The notes under the pieces are model-generated. The model worked only from the letters and a program-made list of their open reading frames with translations. It was not told the origin of the DNA and did not search any database. 64,000 nucleotides of DNA from CALSMU01 sp965230225 (lineage in GTDB: Bacteria; Bacteroidota; Bacteroidia; Flavobacteriales_D; Parvicellaceae), in contig CBDDKM010000010.1 in assembly GCA_965230225.1 (NCBI GenBank), positions 434,001 to 498,000 of the forward strand. Reading direction: 5' to 3'. Shown one piece after another: positions 8,119 through 17,696 of the stretch. Each line of letters starts with the position of its first letter. Position 1 is the stretch's first letter. The translations under genes and the position numbers were made by a program.

Positions 8119-9711
8119 ATGAGTTTAACGGAAGAAATAGGCAAAAGAAGAACCTTTGGAATTATTAGTCACCCAGATGCCGGGAAAACTACCTTAACCG
8201 AAAAGCTTCTACTTTTTGGTGGAGCCATCCAATCTGCAGGAGCGGTTAAGAACAACAAGATCAAGAAATCTGCTACTTCCGATTTTATGGAAATTGAAAA
8301 GCAGAGAGGAATTTCTGTTGCCACTTCCGTAATGGCATTTAATTACAAAGACAAGCAAATCAACATTCTGGATACTCCCGGTCACAAGGACTTTGCAGAA
8401 GATACTTACCGTACACTAACAGCTGTAGACAGTGTAATTATGGTAATCGATTGTGCCAATGGTGTTGAGGGACAGACCGAAAAGTTAATGGAGGTTTGTA
8501 GAATGCGTAATACTCCTGTTATCGTGTTCATTAATAAAATGGACCGTGAAGGAAGAGATGCTTTTGACTTATTGGATGAGATTGAAGAAAAACTGGGCAT
8601 TAAGGTACGCCCAATGAGTTGGCCAATTGGAATTGGAGACACTTTTAAAGGTGTATACAACCTATACAAAAACAACCTAAACCTGTTTTCAGGAAATAAA
8701 ACAGGAATTGAAAAAGAGGTAGTTTCTATCTCTAATCTTTCAGATAGCACATTGGATGAATGTATCGGTGAAGAAGATGCTAATATTCTAAGAGAGGAAG
8801 TTGAGTTAGTAGATGGTGTTTACGATGAATTTGACGTAAACAGATACCTATCTGGCGAGGTAGCTCCGGTATTTTTTGGTTCTGCTCTAAACAACTTCGG
8901 AGTAAAAGAATTATTGGATGGATTTGTGGAAATCTCTCCTACTCCTAAAGGAAGAGATACTGATCAGAGAAGCATAGAACCAGAAGAAAATAAATTTAGT
9001 GGATTTGTATTTAAAATTCACGCTAATATCGACCCTAAACACAGGGATCGAATTGCTTTTTTAAGAATAGTATCCGGTGAGTTTAAACGTAATACTTTTT
9101 ACAAGCACATTCGATTAGATAAGAAATTCAAATTCCCTAACCCAACCAGTTTCATGGCAGCTTCTAAAGAAGTAATTGACCATGCTTACCCTGGTGATGT
9201 GGTTGGATTATATGATACCGGTAACTTTAAAATTGGAGACACCTTAACAGAAGGAGAAAACTTTATGTTTAAAGGTATCCCTAGTTTTTCTCCAGAGATT
9301 TTTAAAGAAGTACAGAACGATGACCCAATGAAGGCTAAACAGCTGGAAAAAGGAATTTCGCAGTTAACTGACGAGGGAGTTGCTCAATTATTTACCCTAC
9401 AACCAGGAAACAGAAAAGTTATTGGTACCGTTGGAGAACTGCAGTTTGAGGTAATTCAATACCGTTTGAAACACGAATATGGAGCTACCTGTAGCTTTAG
9501 AGCCAAACCTCACCATAAAGCATGTTGGTTAACCACTGATAATGATGCCCAACTGGAAGATTTTATGCGTAGAAAAGTAAACAATGTTGCTTATGATAAA
9601 GATGGAAACCCTGTGTTTTTAGCAGATTCTCCTTTCTTACTATCTCAAGCTGAAGGGGATTACCCAGACATTACTTTCCATAAAACATCTGAGTTCAAAT
9701 TAGGCGAGTAA
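8119..9711 (+). CDS. prfC: Peptide chain release factor 3 (RF3)
   Basis: RF3 is a translational GTPase that recycles RF1/RF2 from the ribosome. The 530-residue product has a full G domain: P-loop SHPDAGKTT (17-25), G3 DTPGHKDF, and G4 NKMD near residue 142. Domain II and the RF3-specific C-terminal domain follow (GELQFEVIQYRLKHEYG near 440). It has the normal length and no domain IV, which separates RF3 from EF-G. A -7-like box (TATTTTCG, 8092-8099) lies 19 bases upstream. The gene stands alone; its neighbours have no translation role. Confidence 0.97.
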   Translation: MSLTEEIGKRRTFGIISHPDAGKTTLTEKLLLFGGAIQSAGAVKNNKIKKSATSDFMEIEKQRGISVATSVMAFNYKDKQINILDTPGHKDFAEDTYRTLTAVDSVIMVIDCANGVEGQTEKLMEVCRMRNTPVIVFINKMDREGRDAFDLLDEIEEKLGIKVRPMSWPIGIGDTFKGVYNLYKNNLNLFSGNKTGIEKEVVSISNLSDSTLDECIGEEDANILREEVELVDGVYDEFDVNRYLSGEVAPVFFGSALNNFGVKELLDGFVEISPTPKGRDTDQRSIEPEENKFSGFVFKIHANIDPKHRDRIAFLRIVSGEFKRNTFYKHIRLDKKFKFPNPTSFMAASKEVIDHAYPGDVVGLYDTGNFKIGDTLTEGENFMFKGIPSFSPEIFKEVQNDDPMKAKQLEKGISQLTDEGVAQLFTLQPGNRKVIGTVGELQFEVIQYRLKHEYGATCSFRAKPHHKACWLTTDNDAQLEDFMRRKVNNVAYDKDGNPVFLADSPFLLSQAEGDYPDITFHKTSEFKLGE

Positions 9712-9755
9712 TTAATCTGTAATTCAATAAACATACCCCTTTAAGGGAATATTTT

Positions 9756-9763
9756 TAACTTTG
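9756..9763 (+). promoter_or_regulatory. -7 box (TAACTTTG) of the methylmalonyl-CoA mutase operon
   Basis: Perfect TAnnTTTG, 29 bases before the mutA ATG. The space between prfC and mutA is only 81 bases and holds no room for a cobalamin riboswitch. Confidence 0.6.
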
Positions 9764-9792
9764 TCATGAATCAAAATGAATCTTGATAAGGA

Positions 9793-11193
9793 ATGAATTT
9801 ATTTGAAGAATTCGATCAAAGTTCTGAGGAACAATGGAGAGAGAAAATTACTACCGATTTAAAAGGAAAACCAATAGAGTCCTTAATTTGGGAATCTGAA
9901 ATAGGAGCGATAGATCCGGTAATATTTGCAAAAACGTCTGAGAGAGCTGCGCCTAACAACGGACAATTTACCAGAGGAGATAATTCCGAAAATAACGAAT
10001 GGCAAATCTGCCAAACATTTTACTGTAATGATCCGCAAGTCAACAAAGCCATTCTGGATAGTTTAGCTGGTGGAGCAAATGCGCTTAGACTTCACGAATT
10101 ATCTGAAAACAATATCAATCAGGTATTGGAAGGCGTTCAATTGGACCTCATCCACATATACATTCCATTAAAGAATGATGCTTTAGCTACGGCAAAAGCT
10201 TTTATCAATTACATTAAAAGTAAAGGATACGATACATCTCAAATAAATGGTTCTTTTGATTTGGACATCATTCAACACTTAGAAACAACGGGAGGTTGGA
10301 TCGATAGTTCAGAAGTGGATCACAATGCGCTGATTCAATTGATCCAACTAACCAATGAATTACCAAATTTTGGTGCTATTACCATTGGAGCGGATCTATA
10401 CTCCAATGCCGGAGCCAATACTGATTACCAAATTGCACTAGCGTTAAGCCATGGTAATGAATACTTAAACTTCTTGATGCATCAGGGGGTTGACATGGCA
10501 ACTGCCATCAAAGGAATCAGTTTTAATTTTGCCATTGGAACTTCTTACTTTTTGGAAATAGCAAAAATCAGAGCTTTCAGAAACCTATGGCACACTGTTG
10601 CTAGTCAGTATACTGATCAACCTAAAGCTCCAAAAATTCATGCAGCAACATCAGAGTTGTGCTACTCTAAAAAAGACAATTACACCAACCTGTTAAGAGC
10701 AACTACTCAAGGAATGAGTGCAGTTATCGCCGGGTGTAATTCATTGACCATTTCTCCTTACGATTTAAAGGAAGGCTCAATATCATTATCCAATAGAATG
10801 GCCAGAAATCTTCAGTTGTTACTTCAAGAAGAAGCTTATTTGGATAAGGTATCAGATCCTTCGGGAGGGTCATATTATATCGAGCAAATTACTGATCAAC
10901 TCATCGACAGTAGCTGGAGTATATTTCAAGAAATGGAGGCCAGTGGAGGACTGATGGCTAATTTAAAGCAAGGTTCAATTCAAACAAGAATAAAGGATCA
11001 ATTATCTAATAGAAAAGCTCAACTATTGAATGAATCTAAAGTGATGATTGGGGTTAATAAATTCCCCAACACTTTAGAAGATTACACTCCTGAAACCTGG
11101 CAAAACGAAGCAACAACAGGATCGGTTATAGAGCCAATTACAGTAGAAAGATTAGCGGAGGAGTACGAACAAACAGCCACAGAAAATGCGTAA
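9793..11193 (+). CDS. mutA: Methylmalonyl-CoA mutase, small (beta) subunit
   Basis: This is the non-catalytic subunit of the heterodimeric mutase that interconverts methylmalonyl-CoA and succinyl-CoA. The 466 residues align with the TIM-barrel domain of the large subunit (FNFAIGTSYFLEIAKIRAFRNLW matches FFWAIGMNHFMEIAKMRAGRLLW in the partner). The C-terminal B12-binding DxHxxG motif is absent, as expected of MutA. The shorter length is explained by loss of most of that domain. Its stop overlaps the mutB start by 8 bases, which indicates translational coupling. Confidence 0.95.
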   Translation: MNLFEEFDQSSEEQWREKITTDLKGKPIESLIWESEIGAIDPVIFAKTSERAAPNNGQFTRGDNSENNEWQICQTFYCNDPQVNKAILDSLAGGANALRLHELSENNINQVLEGVQLDLIHIYIPLKNDALATAKAFINYIKSKGYDTSQINGSFDLDIIQHLETTGGWIDSSEVDHNALIQLIQLTNELPNFGAITIGADLYSNAGANTDYQIALALSHGNEYLNFLMHQGVDMATAIKGISFNFAIGTSYFLEIAKIRAFRNLWHTVASQYTDQPKAPKIHAATSELCYSKKDNYTNLLRATTQGMSAVIAGCNSLTISPYDLKEGSISLSNRMARNLQLLLQEEAYLDKVSDPSGGSYYIEQITDQLIDSSWSIFQEMEASGGLMANLKQGSIQTRIKDQLSNRKAQLLNESKVMIGVNKFPNTLEDYTPETWQNEATTGSVIEPITVERLAEEYEQTATENA

Positions 11194-13315
11194 AGATTTT
11201 AGTCAAATAACCCCTACCAAAAAAGAACCTTCTTCAGAATCTAACGGAAAAGAAATCTGGACGGCTCCAGAACAAATTCCGGTTAAAAGCTTCTACACCA
11301 AAGAAGATCTACAGGATGTAAAACACACCGATTTTGTGGCAGGAATTGCTCCTAACCTGAGAGGGCCTTACTCTACCATGTACATTTCCAGACCATGGAC
11401 CATTAGACAGTACGCCGGATTTAGTACTGCTGAGGAGAGTAATGCATTTTACAGAAGAAATCTGGCTGCCGGTCAAAAAGGACTTTCCGTTGCTTTTGAC
11501 TTAGCAACACACAGAGGATACGACTCGGACCACGAAAGAGTGGTTGGAGATGTAGGGAAAGCAGGTGTAGCTATTGATTCTGTTCTGGACATGAAAATCC
11601 TATTCGATCAGATTCCATTGGATAAAATGTCAGTATCCATGACCATGAACGGTGCTGTATTACCTATCATGGCCTTTTACATTGTTGCAGCTGAAGAACA
11701 AGGAGTTGATCAAAAATTATTAGCAGGTACCATTCAAAATGATATTCTGAAGGAGTTTATGGTAAGAAATACTTATATCTACCCTCCTCTACCTTCCATG
11801 AGAATTATCTCGGATATTTTTGAATATACCTCTCAGAACATGCCAAAGTTCAACTCAATCAGTATTTCAGGTTACCACATGCAAGAGGCAGGTGCCACAG
11901 CAGATATTGAATTGGCTTATACATTGGCAGATGGACTAGAATACATTAGAGCAGGAATTAAATCGGGATTGGACATTGATTCGTTTGCACCAAGGTTATC
12001 TTTCTTTTGGGCCATTGGAATGAATCACTTTATGGAGATTGCTAAAATGAGAGCTGGAAGGCTGTTGTGGGCCAAAATAGTAAAGCAGTTCGATCCGAAA
12101 AATCCTAAATCACTAGCTCTTAGAACTCACTGTCAAACCAGTGGTTGGAGCTTAACCGAGCAAGACCCTTTTAATAATGTTGGTCGTACATGTATTGAAG
12201 CCATGGCTGCTGCATTGGGAGGAACACAATCGTTACACACTAATGCTTTGGATGAAGCCATCGCATTACCAACTGATTTTTCTGCTAGAATTGCTCGTAA
12301 TACTCAATTATACATACAACACGAAACCGATATCACTAAAGCCATTGACCCCTGGGCAGGTTCCTACTACATCGAAAAATTGACCAAAGAAATAGCTGAT
12401 AAAGCATGGGCTTTGATTCAGGAAGTAGAGGAATTAGGTGGAATGGCTAAAGCCATCGAATCCGGTATTCCTAAAATGAGAATTGAAGAGGCTGCTGCCA
12501 GAAAGCAAGCCAGAATCGATTCAGGAAAAGACATCATTGTTGGAGTTAACGCCTATCAAACCGATGAGGAAGCTGATATCGATATCCTGGAAGTAGATAA
12601 TACCAAAGTTCGTCTATCTCAAATCGAAAGATTGGAGAAAATGAAAGCCGAAAGAAATAATGATAAGGTAGAAGCAGCATTGGCTGCCATTACTAAAGCA
12701 GCTGAATCTGGAGAAGGTAACCTACTTGAATTGGCAGTAGCTGCCGCAAGAGAAAGAGCTTCTCTTGGTGAAATTTCGCAAGCCATGGAAAATGCCTTTG
12801 GCAGATACAAAGCAACCATCAGAACCATTTCCGGAGTATACTCATCAGAAGCTATGGAAGATCAAGACTTTAAAACTGCAAGAGACCTGGCAGATCAATT
12901 TGAGAAATTAGAAGGTAGAAGACCAAGAATCATGATTGCCAAAATGGGACAAGATGGTCATGATCGTGGAGCTAAAGTGGTTTCTACTTCGTTTGCCGAT
13001 CTTGGTTTTGATGTAGACATAGGTCCATTGTTCCAAACTCCTGAAGAAGCTGCTAAACAAGCGGTAGAAAATGATGTTCATATCCTTGGTGTTTCTTCGT
13101 TAGCTGCAGGGCACAAAACGTTGGTCCCTCAGGTAATGGAAGAGCTGAAAAAACAAGGAAGAGAAGACATCATGGTAATTGCCGGAGGAGTGATCCCTCA
13201 GCAAGATTATGATTATTTATTCGATGCAGGAGTGGCTGCTGTATTTGGCCCAGGGACTAAAATTAGCAAGGCAGCACAAGATATTCTAAACATCCTGATT
13301 GAAGGATATAGCTGA
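11186..13315 (+). CDS. mutB: Methylmalonyl-CoA mutase, large (alpha) subunit, B12-dependent
   Basis: This is the catalytic subunit, 709 residues. The N-terminal two-thirds is the substrate-binding TIM barrel, with SRPWTIRQYAGFSTAEESN near residue 70 and RTHCQTSGWSLTEQDPFNN near residue 312. The C-terminal Rossmann-like domain binds adenosylcobalamin through H592 in the motif GQDGHDRG, with the SxL and GG elements following (GVSSLAAGHKT, VIAGGVIP). Full length and intact. In this phylum the enzyme serves propionate metabolism and succinate/propionyl-CoA exchange. No MeaB chaperone or epimerase gene is adjacent. Confidence 0.97.
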   Translation: MRKDFSQITPTKKEPSSESNGKEIWTAPEQIPVKSFYTKEDLQDVKHTDFVAGIAPNLRGPYSTMYISRPWTIRQYAGFSTAEESNAFYRRNLAAGQKGLSVAFDLATHRGYDSDHERVVGDVGKAGVAIDSVLDMKILFDQIPLDKMSVSMTMNGAVLPIMAFYIVAAEEQGVDQKLLAGTIQNDILKEFMVRNTYIYPPLPSMRIISDIFEYTSQNMPKFNSISISGYHMQEAGATADIELAYTLADGLEYIRAGIKSGLDIDSFAPRLSFFWAIGMNHFMEIAKMRAGRLLWAKIVKQFDPKNPKSLALRTHCQTSGWSLTEQDPFNNVGRTCIEAMAAALGGTQSLHTNALDEAIALPTDFSARIARNTQLYIQHETDITKAIDPWAGSYYIEKLTKEIADKAWALIQEVEELGGMAKAIESGIPKMRIEEAAARKQARIDSGKDIIVGVNAYQTDEEADIDILEVDNTKVRLSQIERLEKMKAERNNDKVEAALAAITKAAESGEGNLLELAVAAARERASLGEISQAMENAFGRYKATIRTISGVYSSEAMEDQDFKTARDLADQFEKLEGRRPRIMIAKMGQDGHDRGAKVVSTSFADLGFDVDIGPLFQTPEEAAKQAVENDVHILGVSSLAAGHKTLVPQVMEELKKQGREDIMVIAGGVIPQQDYDYLFDAGVAAVFGPGTKISKAAQDILNILIEGYS

Positions 13316-13370
13316 TTGTGCAACACCGGTTGATTTTTAACGTATACCTTTAAGAATCGACTCGTTTATA

Positions 13371-15398
13371 ATGCTTCAACTGCGACAACATATACCCTTT
13401 ATTGTCTGCTTTACTGTATTGGCAATTGTTACGCAGTACAAGTATATCAACGAATTCCCTTCGCATATACACGCCTGGGCACAAAGCGACAGGTATGCTC
13501 TATCCATTGGATTTACAGAAAATGGGATGGATCTTTTTCATCCTAAAACCCACTACCTAAATCCTTCTCCCGAAGATCGTACTGACACCAGAGAACACGG
13601 TATTACCGCAGTAGATTTTCCAATTCACGACTATATGGTAGCTGTGGTGATGAAGGTAACCGGCTCTAAAGCACCCTGGACATTTAGATTATACACTTTG
13701 ATTTACACCATTGTGGGAATGTTCTTCCTGTACTTACTAATAAAAAGCATTACGCAAAAACCCACACTCGGAGTTTTGGGAGCCATAGTTGTTTTCATTT
13801 CACCCGTATATGTCTATTACGCGGCAGGGTTTCTACCTACTATTCCATCTTTAGCTAATCTGATTATTGGATATTATTTCTATTTCAGGTTCATAGATGC
13901 ACAAAAAACGAAACACCTGTTGTTAGCATTGTTATTTGTAACATTAGCTGCAATGGCCAGGACTCCGTTTGCCATTTTTCTAATCGGGATAGCTGTACAC
14001 GAAGGATTTCTGTTTGCAAGAGGTTGGTTTAAAAATACCAGATTATTAATTACAGATGCATTATACAGACTAGGTGGATTCGCTACGGCTTTTGGAATAT
14101 TCTTCCTTTATAGAGCCTACAACAATTCTCTGGCGGAAAAATACGGTTCTATGTTTTTAGGAGAACCTATGCCACCAGATGACTTTGATAACATCAAACA
14201 GATTGCAGGAAACGTCTGGGAACGTTGGATCGATCAATACCTATCGATTTATCAATACCTAATCCTCGCATTATTGGTTATTACTGTGGGTTATGGTTTA
14301 ATTTCCAAAAAGCTTAGTCCCAACCGCGCACAAAGAAACTTAGCTTTACATGTATTCATTATTGGAATTGGAGCTTGCGGATATGCCTACCTCATGTTGA
14401 AGCAGTTCAGCAATCATGATTATTATTTTCTAGATTCCTTTTATCCGGTAGTTATCTTGTTTGTTGTACTACTATTTACATTCATAAATTTTAAAAGTAA
14501 GACCACTAACCTCATTGTTATTATTGGAATCAGCATACTTTCTTTAGGAGGTATCTATCACGTTGCAAAAACACAAGAAGAAAGAAGAATAACAGGTAGC
14601 TGGGATCGAGTACAAATGACCATTGACAACTTTACAGAGTCTGAATCTTTTCTGGACAAGCAAAATGTAAGCAAAGATGATCGTATATTGGTTATTGACT
14701 CCTACTCTACTAATATTCCTTTCATATTAATGAATAGAGATGGTTATGCTGTAATGACAACTTCTGAGGAAAACATCAAAACAGCTTTAAAATGGGACTA
14801 CCAGCACATTGTTATTCAAGATTGTTTTTTAATTCCAGAAGTTATTAGAAACTACCCGGACATTACCAGCGAGTTGGTGAAAGTGGCAAGCAATGGGAGA
14901 ATCTCACTTTATCGAAAAGAAAAATTCCCCAAACACAAAACTGTGTTGGAATTCCTTCAACTAGATCAAATGACGCCTAAACAGGTTTATTTGGCCAATT
15001 TCGAAAATGCAACAGAAGACGCCTGGAAACAGGTATACACAAAAACTGATTCCACAGGAAATACTTATGGATATCTACCAACAAGCGAACAGTTCGGGCT
15101 AACATTAGAACCTGCTCCTATGGAAATTCTAACACAAAAGAATTGCATGGTGCACCTTAAAGGAGACTTTGAATCTACCGAAAACACCAATCATCAGGTG
15201 GTCCTTTCTGTAAATGTTCAGGGCAAAGAAGAACACTACTTTACTCAACCAATATTATGGAATTCTGAGATGAGCGAACAACACTTTATTTTTAACGTCC
15301 CTGTTCTTTCCTCCAGAGAGCATCAACTTAAGATTTACTTCATGTGTACCGATCAATCTGAATTGAGGTACGACAATGTAAGTGTATCCTTTTACTAA
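13371..15398 (+). CDS. Multi-pass membrane protein, GT39-like (ArnT/PMT-type) glycosyltransferase
   Basis: This 675-residue protein has about ten transmembrane helices in residues 8-400 and a soluble periplasmic C-terminal part of about 270 residues. The first outer loop carries acidic residues (HAWAQSDRYALS), followed by a conserved-looking VDFPIHDY segment. This layout is typical of GT-C enzymes that move sugars from polyprenyl phosphate donors to envelope acceptors. The C-terminal part looks beta-rich and could bind the acceptor. The specific donor and acceptor cannot be read from sequence. A near-match -7 box (TACCTTTA, about 13345) lies upstream. Confidence 0.72.
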   Translation: MLQLRQHIPFIVCFTVLAIVTQYKYINEFPSHIHAWAQSDRYALSIGFTENGMDLFHPKTHYLNPSPEDRTDTREHGITAVDFPIHDYMVAVVMKVTGSKAPWTFRLYTLIYTIVGMFFLYLLIKSITQKPTLGVLGAIVVFISPVYVYYAAGFLPTIPSLANLIIGYYFYFRFIDAQKTKHLLLALLFVTLAAMARTPFAIFLIGIAVHEGFLFARGWFKNTRLLITDALYRLGGFATAFGIFFLYRAYNNSLAEKYGSMFLGEPMPPDDFDNIKQIAGNVWERWIDQYLSIYQYLILALLVITVGYGLISKKLSPNRAQRNLALHVFIIGIGACGYAYLMLKQFSNHDYYFLDSFYPVVILFVVLLFTFINFKSKTTNLIVIIGISILSLGGIYHVAKTQEERRITGSWDRVQMTIDNFTESESFLDKQNVSKDDRILVIDSYSTNIPFILMNRDGYAVMTTSEENIKTALKWDYQHIVIQDCFLIPEVIRNYPDITSELVKVASNGRISLYRKEKFPKHKTVLEFLQLDQMTPKQVYLANFENATEDAWKQVYTKTDSTGNTYGYLPTSEQFGLTLEPAPMEILTQKNCMVHLKGDFESTENTNHQVVLSVNVQGKEEHYFTQPILWNSEMSEQHFIFNVPVLSSREHQLKIYFMCTDQSELRYDNVSVSFY

Positions 15399-15406
15399 GA
15401 ATTCAT

Positions 15407-15414
15407 TAACTTTG
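15407..15414 (+). promoter_or_regulatory. -7 box (TAACTTTG) four bases from an ATG
   Basis: Perfect TAnnTTTG ending four bases before the ATG at 15419. Transcription should begin at or within a base or two of the A of the ATG, so the mRNA would be leaderless. Confidence 0.55.
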
Positions 15415-15418
15415 AGTA

Positions 15419-15880
15419 ATGTTTGGTAAAAAGAAAAAAGCGAAAAAAGGAGAAGCTCAAAAAATTCCGTTTAAGCCACTAAATTATTCTCCCAAGATAT
15501 TGATTGCCTGGGGAGAAGTAATTTCTGGTAACAGAGAAATTAGAGAGTTTTTAATAAAGAATGGTTACGAGGAGTTAGGCATGTTTTACTTTGCTTTAAA
15601 AAATGACAACCGGGCAAAAAGGTGGCTAATGAACAATGGGTACCCTCACCTTAATGCCATGATTGCAGGTGGCGAAGGAGATGAAAACGCTATTAGCTGG
15701 CTTCAAAATTATGGTTTTGATGTATTGGCAAACATGGCAAGAACCATTGATGGAGATGAAAAAGCCATGAAATGGTTAATGAAGCACGACCCACTATTTG
15801 CAGGATTAGCCAAGCGAATGGAAGCGGTAAAAAGGGTGATTGAAGCGGACAACAACGACCCGCATAAGATTAACCCTTAA
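15419..15880 (+). CDS. Small helical-repeat protein, hypothetical
   Basis: This 153-residue soluble protein has a very basic N-terminus (MFGKKKKAKKGE). After it come about four degenerate units of 30-35 residues built on the pattern acidic-x-x-A-x-x-W-L-x-x-x-x-F (REIREFLIKNGY, NRAKRWLMNNGY, ENAISWLQNYGF, EKAMKWLMKHD). The repeats look like ankyrin or HEAT-type helix pairs and suggest a protein-binding scaffold. I do not recognise the family. Its stop overlaps the stop of the convergent EEP-family gene by three bases. Confidence 0.65.
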   Translation: MFGKKKKAKKGEAQKIPFKPLNYSPKILIAWGEVISGNREIREFLIKNGYEELGMFYFALKNDNRAKRWLMNNGYPHLNAMIAGGEGDENAISWLQNYGFDVLANMARTIDGDEKAMKWLMKHDPLFAGLAKRMEAVKRVIEADNNDPHKINP

Positions 15881-16833
15881 TCATTACTTCTTAGCACCAT
15901 CCAAATGGCGAGGTGATCAGAATAACCTCCGTGATAGGTATCTCCTGTATAAGTTTCGTTAGGTTTAGAAAAGCCGTTTCTAAAGTTAAAAATCACATCT
16001 CCCTTGTTATAGATATGGCTGTGTTGTACTCTTAACGTTAACCCATTATCAGGATCCAATAAAGGCTTACTCAGATGAAATTGATCCAGCATTAGCCATT
16101 CATTTTCGTAGGTATTTGTCCCCTTCCCTCTAGCATATTCTTCGGTCATTACATTATAAAACTCATCCCATTCTATATCAATGTACGGCTTTGATCTCAG
16201 AACAACCTGAATGCTATCATTATCCGGCTCATCGTTAAAATCCCCCATCACTACAATGTTGGGCTGATCCTCGTCTTCGAAAATGTGCTCCAACTTTCTT
16301 CTAACATATCCTGCTGTGTGCAGTCTCTTTTCTTCAGTTTCTCGAATCCCTTTATTTCTTGAAGGCCAATGATTGATCACAAAGTGAATTCGCTCTCCAT
16401 TTAAATTACCGGTTACCCTTAGAATATCTCTGGTTTTAATGGCTCTGTTCCATTCAAACTCAACTTTAAAGCTCTCGTGCTCTACATATTCGAACACATC
16501 TCTATCGTAAATAAAAGCTACATCTATCCCTCTGCTATCCGGGCTATGCTCATGAACAAAGGCATAATTTTTATTCTTTAGCAATGATTTAGAAAGTAAA
16601 TCCACCAATACACCGTCATTTTCGATTTCCGCTACACCAATAATAGCCGGTAATTCTCCAGCTGCTTTTGATAACACCTCTCCTACATCACTTATTTTCT
16701 TTAAGTAACGCTCCATGGTCCAATGCTTACTTCCCTCAGGAGTAAACATGCTGTCTTTCACTACAGGATCATCAATAGTATCGTAAAGGTTTTCTACATT
16801 GTAAAAAACCACTGGAAATTCTTTTCTGCTCAT
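15877..16833 (-). CDS. Endonuclease/exonuclease/phosphatase (EEP) family protein
   Basis: This cytoplasmic EEP-superfamily hydrolase has 318 residues from the ATG at 16833. The motifs occur in order: FYNVENLYD with the metal-region Asn/Glu, GVAEIEND with the metal Glu, INHWPSR with the His, GDFNDEP with the catalytic Asp-Asn, and YSDHLAIW with the terminal Asp-His. An in-frame GTG-type start at 16905 is unlikely, because it would place the divergent kdsB promoter inside the coding region and add an odd basic leader. A near -7 box (TATCTTTA, 16851-16858) supports the shorter start. The substrate (DNA, RNA or phospholipid) is unknown. Confidence 0.87.
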   Translation of the reverse strand: MSRKEFPVVFYNVENLYDTIDDPVVKDSMFTPEGSKHWTMERYLKKISDVGEVLSKAAGELPAIIGVAEIENDGVLVDLLSKSLLKNKNYAFVHEHSPDSRGIDVAFIYDRDVFEYVEHESFKVEFEWNRAIKTRDILRVTGNLNGERIHFVINHWPSRNKGIRETEEKRLHTAGYVRRKLEHIFEDEDQPNIVVMGDFNDEPDNDSIQVVLRSKPYIDIEWDEFYNVMTEEYARGKGTNTYENEWLMLDQFHLSKPLLDPDNGLTLRVQHSHIYNKGDVIFNFRNGFSKPNETYTGDTYHGGYSDHLAIWMVLRSND

Positions 16834-16877
16834 ATCTAAAAAATCGATTCTAAAGATACTAATCCTAAAGGCTTCCG

Positions 16878-16885
16878 TATATTTG
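16878..16885 (+). promoter_or_regulatory. -7 box (TATATTTG) of the Kdo cluster
   Basis: Perfect TAnnTTTG, 23 bases before the kdsB ATG, in a short region divergent from the EEP gene. Confidence 0.6.
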
Positions 16886-16908
16886 CATCGAATAAAAATT
16901 CTCAACTA

Positions 16909-17661
16909 ATGAACGTACTTGGGATCATCCCTGCCAGATATGCATCGCAAAGATTAGAAGGTAAACCTTTGGCTATGATTGGAGATAAGCCTATGATTCA
17001 GTGGGTATATGAACAGGCAAAGAAATCGCTGCAACACGTTTACGTTGCAACCGATGATCAACGCATATTTGACGCTGTACAAAACTTTGGCGGAGATGTA
17101 GTAATGACCTCAACAGATCACAACACCGGAACAAACAGGTGTTTGGAGGCTTATCAAATCATTAGTAACAATACTAACACTGAGTTTAACGCCGTGCTAA
17201 ATATTCAGGGAGATGAACCCATGTTGGATCCTGAACAGTTAAAACTCTTGAGCGATTGTTTTGCAGACTCTTCTACCCAAATGGCAACATTGGTTTTTCC
17301 GGTAACTAACGGGAAAGAATTAGAGCCGGAAAGTGATGTATTTGTTGTGATGGACAAGAATAATAATGCCCTATACTTTAGTAGAGAGGTTATTCCTCAC
17401 GTTAGAGGAATAGCTAGAGAAAACTGGACCGACCACCATAACTACTATAAGCACATTGGGATGTATGGATTTACCCCAACAGCTCTAAAGAATTTTGCCG
17501 AATTAGAGCAAACCAATCTGGAAAAAGCAGAATCATTAGAACAACTTAGATGGTTGGAGAATGGAAATAGAATAAAAGTAGCCATCACAGACCACAGAAG
17601 CATTTCTGTAGACACTCCTGATGATTTAGAAAGAGTACGAACCATCATTTTAGGAGAGTAA
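16909..17661 (+). CDS. kdsB: CMP-Kdo synthetase (3-deoxy-manno-octulosonate cytidylyltransferase)
   Basis: KdsB activates Kdo with CTP to CMP-Kdo, the donor for the lipopolysaccharide inner core. The 250-residue product has the N-terminal nucleotide-binding signature IPARYASQRLEGKPL (7-21), the NIQGDEPM segment with metal-binding Asp near residue 100, and the C-terminal SVDTPDDLERV motif. Normal length. First gene of a rightward run, kdsB-kdsD-kdsA, with its own consensus promoter element. Confidence 0.96.
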   Translation: MNVLGIIPARYASQRLEGKPLAMIGDKPMIQWVYEQAKKSLQHVYVATDDQRIFDAVQNFGGDVVMTSTDHNTGTNRCLEAYQIISNNTNTEFNAVLNIQGDEPMLDPEQLKLLSDCFADSSTQMATLVFPVTNGKELEPESDVFVVMDKNNNALYFSREVIPHVRGIARENWTDHHNYYKHIGMYGFTPTALKNFAELEQTNLEKAESLEQLRWLENGNRIKVAITDHRSISVDTPDDLERVRTIILGE

Positions 17662-17684
17662 AACTTCATGATGGTAGATTCTAT

Positions 17685-17692
17685 TACATTTG
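17685..17692 (+). promoter_or_regulatory. -7 box (TACATTTG) four bases before kdsD
   Basis: Perfect TAnnTTTG ending four bases before the ATG at 17697. This suggests a leaderless mRNA for kdsD-kdsA in addition to read-through from kdsB. Confidence 0.5.
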
Positions 17693-17696
17693 TAGC

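Noticed and set aside
9733..9752. Palindromic CCCTTTAAGGG after prfC as a terminator.
   Set aside because: The stem is short with almost no loop, and the T-run is weak and overlaps the mutA -7 box.
9712..9792. Cobalamin riboswitch before the B12-dependent mutase.
   Set aside because: The gap is only 81 bases, too short for the aptamer, and no B12-box-like sequence is present.
15877..16905. Longer EEP-family protein starting at 16905.
   Set aside because: The extra 24 residues are basic and non-conserved in character and cover the kdsB promoter; ATG at 16833 is preferred.
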